A stretch of 64,000 bases of DNA from an uncultured Intestinimonas sp. GTDB taxonomy: Bacteria; Bacillota; Clostridia; Oscillospirales; Oscillospiraceae. The notes below the pieces were generated by a model. The model did not search any database. It was not told the DNA's origin and saw only the letters and a list, made by a program, of their open reading frames with translations. The stretch covers positions 1 to 64,000 of the forward strand of contig NZ_CALXEE010000004.1 in assembly GCF_944387245.1 (NCBI RefSeq), written 5' to 3'. Shown piece by piece: positions 60,649-64,000 of this stretch; within the stretch, counting starts at the first letter, position 1; each line of letters begins with the position of its first letter. Made by a program: the position numbers and the translations under genes.

Positions 60649-61956
60649 TTATTGTACGATGTAGCTCTCATCCCCCTGCTCTAGCAGCGAGGAAGAAAAC
60701 AGAGTGCGGGCCAGGCCCACTAGAGCCGCGGTATCTCCGCTACCGCAGGTCTCATAGGGGGAGTGCATGGCCAGCTGGGCGATACCCACGTCGGCCGTCT
60801 TCACCGCCACATGCTGAGCGGAAATATTGCCCAGGGTGGTCCCGCCGGGGATGTCCGAGTGATTGGTGAAGGTCTGGAGACACACCCCCACCTTTTCCGC
60901 CAGGACGCGGACCACAGCCGCGGAGACCGCATCGGTGGTGTACTTCTGGTTTCCGCTGAACTTGAGCACCACACCCCCGCCCGGCTTGGGACGGTTGACG
61001 GGGTCGCACCGGTCCCCATAGTTGGGGTGCACCCCGTGGGCGTTGTCGGCGGAGAGCATGAAGCTCTGGGGCAGCTTTTGCAGATACTCACCCGGGGTGA
61101 GCCCAAGACCCTCTGCGATTCTGCGCAGAGTGTCCTCTAGGAAAGCAGAGGCCGCCCCCTGCTTGGTGGAGGAACCGATCTCCTCGTTGTCCAGCACCAC
61201 GTGGACGGGGACGCTCTTCCCCGGTGCACTCTCCAGGAATCCAGTCAACGAGGAGAAGGCGCACTGGATGTCGTCCAGACGCGGGCTGGACAGGAAGGCC
61301 CCATTGGCGCCCCAGACGCTGGGCGCCTGGCGGTTATACACGAACAGGTCATGGCTCAGGATGTCCCCGGCGTTGACGCCGCACATCTTGGCCACCGTCT
61401 CCAGCAGTGGCTCCGCATCTGCCATGCCGTAAAGAGGGAGCAGATCCCGCTGCACCTTGTACTCATGGCCACTGTTGGCGTTCCGGTCCATGTGGATGGC
61501 AAGGCTGGGAATGAGCAGCAGGTCCCGGTCCACGTTCACCAGCCGGGTAGACACCCCCCGCTCCGTCTTCACCAGGACCCGGCCCGCCACCGACAGCGGA
61601 CGGTCGAACCAGGGAGCCAGCAGGGCGCCGCCGTATACTTCCACGTTGAGCTTCCGATAGGCCCCTTCCACGGTGATCTCCGGGTTCTCCTTGATCTTCA
61701 GCATGGGAGAGTCGCTGTGGCTGGCCATGATCATAAAGCCCCTAAAATCCTTCTCCGGCACCCGGAAGGCGATGATGGCCGACCCGTTCCGGGTGACGAA
61801 ATATTTGCCTCCCGCCCGGATGGCCCAGTTTGCGCTCTCCAGGAGCTGCTCATAACCTGCCTCCAGCAGGCGGTTCTTCTGTGCTTCGATCACATGATAA
61901 GGGCTGGGGTTGGACTGGATGAAGTCCAGCAGCTCTTTATCGTAATTGTGTTCCAT
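60649..61956 (-). CDS. M18-family aminopeptidase
   Basis: A 435-residue aspartyl-aminopeptidase-type enzyme. Zinc ligands and catalytic acids appear in ASHSDSPMLKIK, VLDNEEIGSSTKQGA, DNAHGVHPNYGDRCDP and the C-terminal NHSDIPGGTTLGN. It is cytoplasmic, forms a large tetrahedral dodecamer in studied members and trims acidic N-terminal residues. It has its own promoter (62023-62052) and AAAGGAT before the ATG. Confidence 0.95.
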   Translation of the reverse strand: MEHNYDKELLDFIQSNPSPYHVIEAQKNRLLEAGYEQLLESANWAIRAGGKYFVTRNGSAIIAFRVPEKDFRGFMIMASHSDSPMLKIKENPEITVEGAYRKLNVEVYGGALLAPWFDRPLSVAGRVLVKTERGVSTRLVNVDRDLLLIPSLAIHMDRNANSGHEYKVQRDLLPLYGMADAEPLLETVAKMCGVNAGDILSHDLFVYNRQAPSVWGANGAFLSSPRLDDIQCAFSSLTGFLESAPGKSVPVHVVLDNEEIGSSTKQGAASAFLEDTLRRIAEGLGLTPGEYLQKLPQSFMLSADNAHGVHPNYGDRCDPVNRPKPGGGVVLKFSGNQKYTTDAVSAAVVRVLAEKVGVCLQTFTNHSDIPGGTTLGNISAQHVAVKTADVGIAQLAMHSPYETCGSGDTAALVGLARTLFSSSLLEQGDESYIVQ

Positions 61957-62022
61957 GTTTTAGTCATCCTTTCGGCCAACCAGGTTCGGCGGACCACGGC
62001 CCGCAGAGTCAGCCCAACAGGC

Positions 62023-62052
62023 ATTATACTCCCACCATGCGACAAAGAGCAA
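62023..62052 (-). promoter_or_regulatory. Promoter of the M18 aminopeptidase
   Basis: On -: TTGCTC (62047-62052), an 18-bp spacer and a perfect TATAAT (62023-62028). Confidence 0.75.
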
Positions 62053-62066
62053 CACAGTTTCCCGTT

Positions 62067-63275
62067 TTAATCCTCCGGCAGGCCCGCAGCAGGAAGGGTA
62101 TACTCCTTACCGCCCACGGTCACCGACCGGATGGCGCTCAGGTCCAGCGCCTGGGACAGAACGAACTGATACCGCTGCGTCCCGTCATACATGAGCACCG
62201 GCGTATTTTCTGCCGCCCACCAGCCACCGGAACCGTCCCGGGGCAGGTCCTCCACTGCCACCGCGGTGCCGTCCCGGAGGCGGAGGGTCATCCCCTCCAG
62301 AGCCTCATCGACGCCCGAGGCCCAGCTCTTGAGATAAAGGCTCCGCAGAAATCCCTCCTGGATCTCCTGTGGCAGACCCCGGGAGTTGCCCTGGATCTGA
62401 CCGGCCCCGGAGGCGGCCAGCCATTCGGTGACATTCGGCGCCTCCAACACCACCTCCAACTGCCCCACGGAGATGGAGAGCCAGGTGATCCGCCCTTCCA
62501 TTTCATAGTCCAAGAGCAGTGGGACGTCCTCCGGATGCAGGTTGGCAGCCAGGTCATCTGTGGTATTCACCACGGGGAGATCCACCTCACAGCGGACGGC
62601 CTGCTGCTCCACAATGGGAATGGTCACTGCTCCGTAGGTCTGTTCCGTCTGGCCGTCATGCCTGAGCTGGAGAGTGAAGCCCATCTCCTCCACTTCCTCC
62701 AACTCCTGGCTGTAGAAGGACGCCTTTACCAGGGCGGTCTGGGTCTCCTGATCGTATCCCATCTGCTCCATGAGGGAGCTGCAAGTGGACAGGGTGATCC
62801 TGCTGGGCCACCACTCGTACACCGATCTGTCCGCCGCAAGTGCCCCCGCTACATCGGGCGGCACTGGTGCAACTTCAAGATAGGCGTAGACCCGCTCCCC
62901 TGCGCACAGGGCGGCCGTCAGCTCCGCCCGGGGCTCCGTCTCCCCCGCCTCCCCGCCGGTGGTCTCGTACTCCGACCACTCCGGGACGGGCTCCGTGGTC
63001 GAGACACCCATATCTGCCCGGGCGATCTCTCGCAGGGAGTTGAGGACAGCAAAGGCGGTGGCACAGCAGAGCATTCCCACAATCGCTGCGACCAGGAGCC
63101 CCCGCAGCAGGCGGCTGCGGCGCTGAGCACATCTCTTATCCTCTTTCCCCTTGAGCATGCTCATGGTCCGTGTCCTGATCTGCCGGGCGGAAAAAGGCGT
63201 GGAGCCCTCCAGGTCCAGCCGTTCCTCCCAGTAACCGTCCATCAGGTCGAATATATCACGCTTCACCGGTCTCAT
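62067..63275 (-). CDS. Single-TM protein, probable anti-sigma factor partner
   Basis: A 402-residue protein with a 55-residue cytoplasmic N-terminus containing the helical FDLMDGYWEERLDLEG, one TM helix (about 57-77) and a 320-residue extracytoplasmic part that is beta-rich with no motif I recognise. The frame overlaps the 3' end of the sigma-factor gene by 20 bp. Size, topology and coupling match DUF4179-like anti-sigma proteins of Firmicutes, but the sigma-binding motif is not certain. The signal it senses is unknown. Confidence 0.72.
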   Translation of the reverse strand: MRPVKRDIFDLMDGYWEERLDLEGSTPFSARQIRTRTMSMLKGKEDKRCAQRRSRLLRGLLVAAIVGMLCCATAFAVLNSLREIARADMGVSTTEPVPEWSEYETTGGEAGETEPRAELTAALCAGERVYAYLEVAPVPPDVAGALAADRSVYEWWPSRITLSTCSSLMEQMGYDQETQTALVKASFYSQELEEVEEMGFTLQLRHDGQTEQTYGAVTIPIVEQQAVRCEVDLPVVNTTDDLAANLHPEDVPLLLDYEMEGRITWLSISVGQLEVVLEAPNVTEWLAASGAGQIQGNSRGLPQEIQEGFLRSLYLKSWASGVDEALEGMTLRLRDGTAVAVEDLPRDGSGGWWAAENTPVLMYDGTQRYQFVLSQALDLSAIRSVTVGGKEYTLPAAGLPED

Positions 63276-63807
63276 CCCCTTTCGTCAGCATGGCCTTCAG
63301 CTTTTCCCTGCCCCGTCTCAGCCTGGTTTTGACCGTGGGCTCCTTGAGCTTCATTGCCTCGGCGATCTCCCGCACGGTCTGGGCATAGTAGTAGTGGCGG
63401 AGAAAGATCTCTCGGTCCGTCTCCGGCAGGGCCTCCACCGCCTGGCGGACCTGCACCCGCTCCTCCTCCCGGGTCAGTCCCTCAGTGGGGTCAGAGGAGT
63501 CCGGGAGCTCCAGGAGGTTCTCCTCCAGCGGCAGGGTCCTTCCGGCCTGGCGGAGCTTATTTCTGGCCTTGTTCCGGGCCACCGCCCCCAGCCATCCCTT
63601 CACATGGCCCGCCCGAAGGTCAGTGGCCTGATCCCAGGCCGCCAGAAACACATCGGAGACCACCTCCTCCCCATCCTCCGGCGGCATGGCGCCACGGAGA
63701 ATATTCCAGACAATCACGGAGACGTAAGGCAGATAGGCCGTCATCAGCCCCTCCAGCCCGGCCGGGTCCCCTGCCCTGATCTTCCGCAGCATTGCCGCTT
63801 CTCTCAT
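63256..63807 (-). CDS. ECF-type RNA polymerase sigma factor
   Basis: A 183-residue sigma-70 family protein. Region 2 (about 15-85) contains EEVVSDVFLAAWDQA and WLGAVARNKARNKLR; region 4 (about 125-175) contains LPETDREIFLRHYYYAQTVREIAEAMKLKEPTVKTRLRRGREKL. Regions 1.1 and 3 are missing, as in ECF factors. The ATG at 63807 follows AAGGTG; a GTG one codon upstream is also possible. The downstream overlapping gene is probably its anti-sigma. No autoregulatory promoter was identified in the 193 bp to the window edge. Confidence 0.92.
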   Translation of the reverse strand: MREAAMLRKIRAGDPAGLEGLMTAYLPYVSVIVWNILRGAMPPEDGEEVVSDVFLAAWDQATDLRAGHVKGWLGAVARNKARNKLRQAGRTLPLEENLLELPDSSDPTEGLTREEERVQVRQAVEALPETDREIFLRHYYYAQTVREIAEAMKLKEPTVKTRLRRGREKLKAMLTKGDETGEA

Positions 63808-63903
63808 CACAAATGCTCACCTTCTCTCTCAGCTTTCATAAACAATATCACATTTTGGGTACCGTTGGTTTCATCCCTGCCGCTTTTCGTTCATTTCCTT
63901 TTT

Positions 63904-63997
63904 TGTTGCGATACGCACAACAAAAGAACACAGTTGACTTTGCTCTTCTGGCAAAACAGAGAAATCTATCGGCATTACTCCGCTTTCCGTTGACTTT
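63904..63997. repeat. Short repeats upstream of the sigma-factor gene
   Basis: A small imperfect inverted repeat (TTGTTG / CAACAA, 63904-63924) and two copies of GTTGACTTT (63933-63941 and 63989-63997). They could be regulator sites, or chance in AT-rich sequence. Confidence 0.25.
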
Positions 63998-64000
63998 TCG

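Noticed and set aside
60550..60650. Short minus-strand frames (about 10 and 28 codons, the latter starting near 60572) inside the structured region
   Set aside because: The GGTGG before the longer one is too close to its ATG, no homologue is recognised, and the RNA folding better explains the sequence. They would be worth reopening if ribosome profiling shows translation.
1..64000. CRISPR array, prophage, insertion sequence or integrated element
   Set aside because: No regularly spaced repeats, transposase, integrase, phage structural gene or tRNA-flanked junction was found; gene order and composition are chromosomal throughout.
1..64000. tRNA or rRNA genes
   Set aside because: No cloverleaf with a TTCGANTC-type arm or rRNA-like block was seen on reading the gaps; a tRNAscan run would be decisive.

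Overview
The window looks like chromosomal DNA of an anaerobic, endospore-forming, high-GC Clostridia, most likely Oscillospiraceae (Flavonifractor / Pseudoflavonifractor type; inferred, not searched). The signs are spore genes (spoIVA, sipL, spoVM, gerW, spoIVFA/FB), a six-cysteine SCIFF peptide with its radical-SAM maturase, an IspH-S1 fusion, a CarD factor, RemA and c-di-AMP synthesis, all in GC-rich third-position DNA. I saw no tRNA or rRNA gene, CRISPR array, transposase or phage gene. Nearly everything from 7.4 kb onward is on the minus strand. Layout: 0.1-0.6 kb, a cupin and ferredoxin pair on +. 0.8-3.6 kb, leuCDB on -. 3.7-7.4 kb on +, a Crp/Fnr regulator, then the SCIFF precursor, an intrinsic terminator, the SCIFF maturase and a coupled PLP decarboxylase. 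7.5-10.6 kb on -, the spore-coat basement genes spoVM, sipL and spoIVA. 10.7-23 kb, the conserved Firmicute translation and signalling block yicC-remA-gmk-rpoZ-priA-def-fmt-rsmB-rlmN-prpC-prkC-rsgA, read toward spoVM. The coaBC, rpe and thiN genes that sit in this order in Bacillus subtilis are missing. 23-27.7 kb, cdaA-cdaR followed by RseC, DUF5685, a J-domain protein with a cysteine-rich tail, and an unknown membrane protein. 27.8-31.1 kb, a class V aminotransferase with a DUF3343 partner, ispDF and carD. 31.3-36.7 kb, an rpiR - flavoprotein - cmk - plsC - ispH/rpsA run. 36.8-44.1 kb, rluB, a D,D-carboxypeptidase, gerW, scpAB, an M50 protease, a tyrosine phosphatase, an FAH-family hydrolase and engB. 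44.2-50.2 kb, the protein quality-control set tig-clpP-clpX-lon. 50.3-57.4 kb, thrC, an M19 dipeptidase, yraN, rnhB, rbgA, rplS and the spoIVFA-spoIVFB pair. 57.5-60.2 kb, a large GTPase. 60.3-60.65 kb, a strongly structured RNA-like region. 60.6-64 kb, an M18 aminopeptidase and an ECF-type sigma factor with a membrane-anchored partner. The most interesting items are: (1) an 887-residue fusion of a TetM/EF-G-like ribosomal GTPase to a C-terminal YacP/Rae1-like NYN nuclease domain; (2) a roughly 230-nt multi-stem RNA candidate at 60360-60587 with its own closing helix; (3) a 53-nt near-perfect hairpin whose 3' arm is the Shine-Dalgarno of the 23-codon spoVM gene, with a promoter-like -10 inside its 5' arm; (4) a SCIFF precursor with Gly at the position where, as I recall, characterised homologues carry the Thr thioether acceptor, and with an extra Cys; (5) a SpoIVFA whose LytM/M23 zinc residues are all present.
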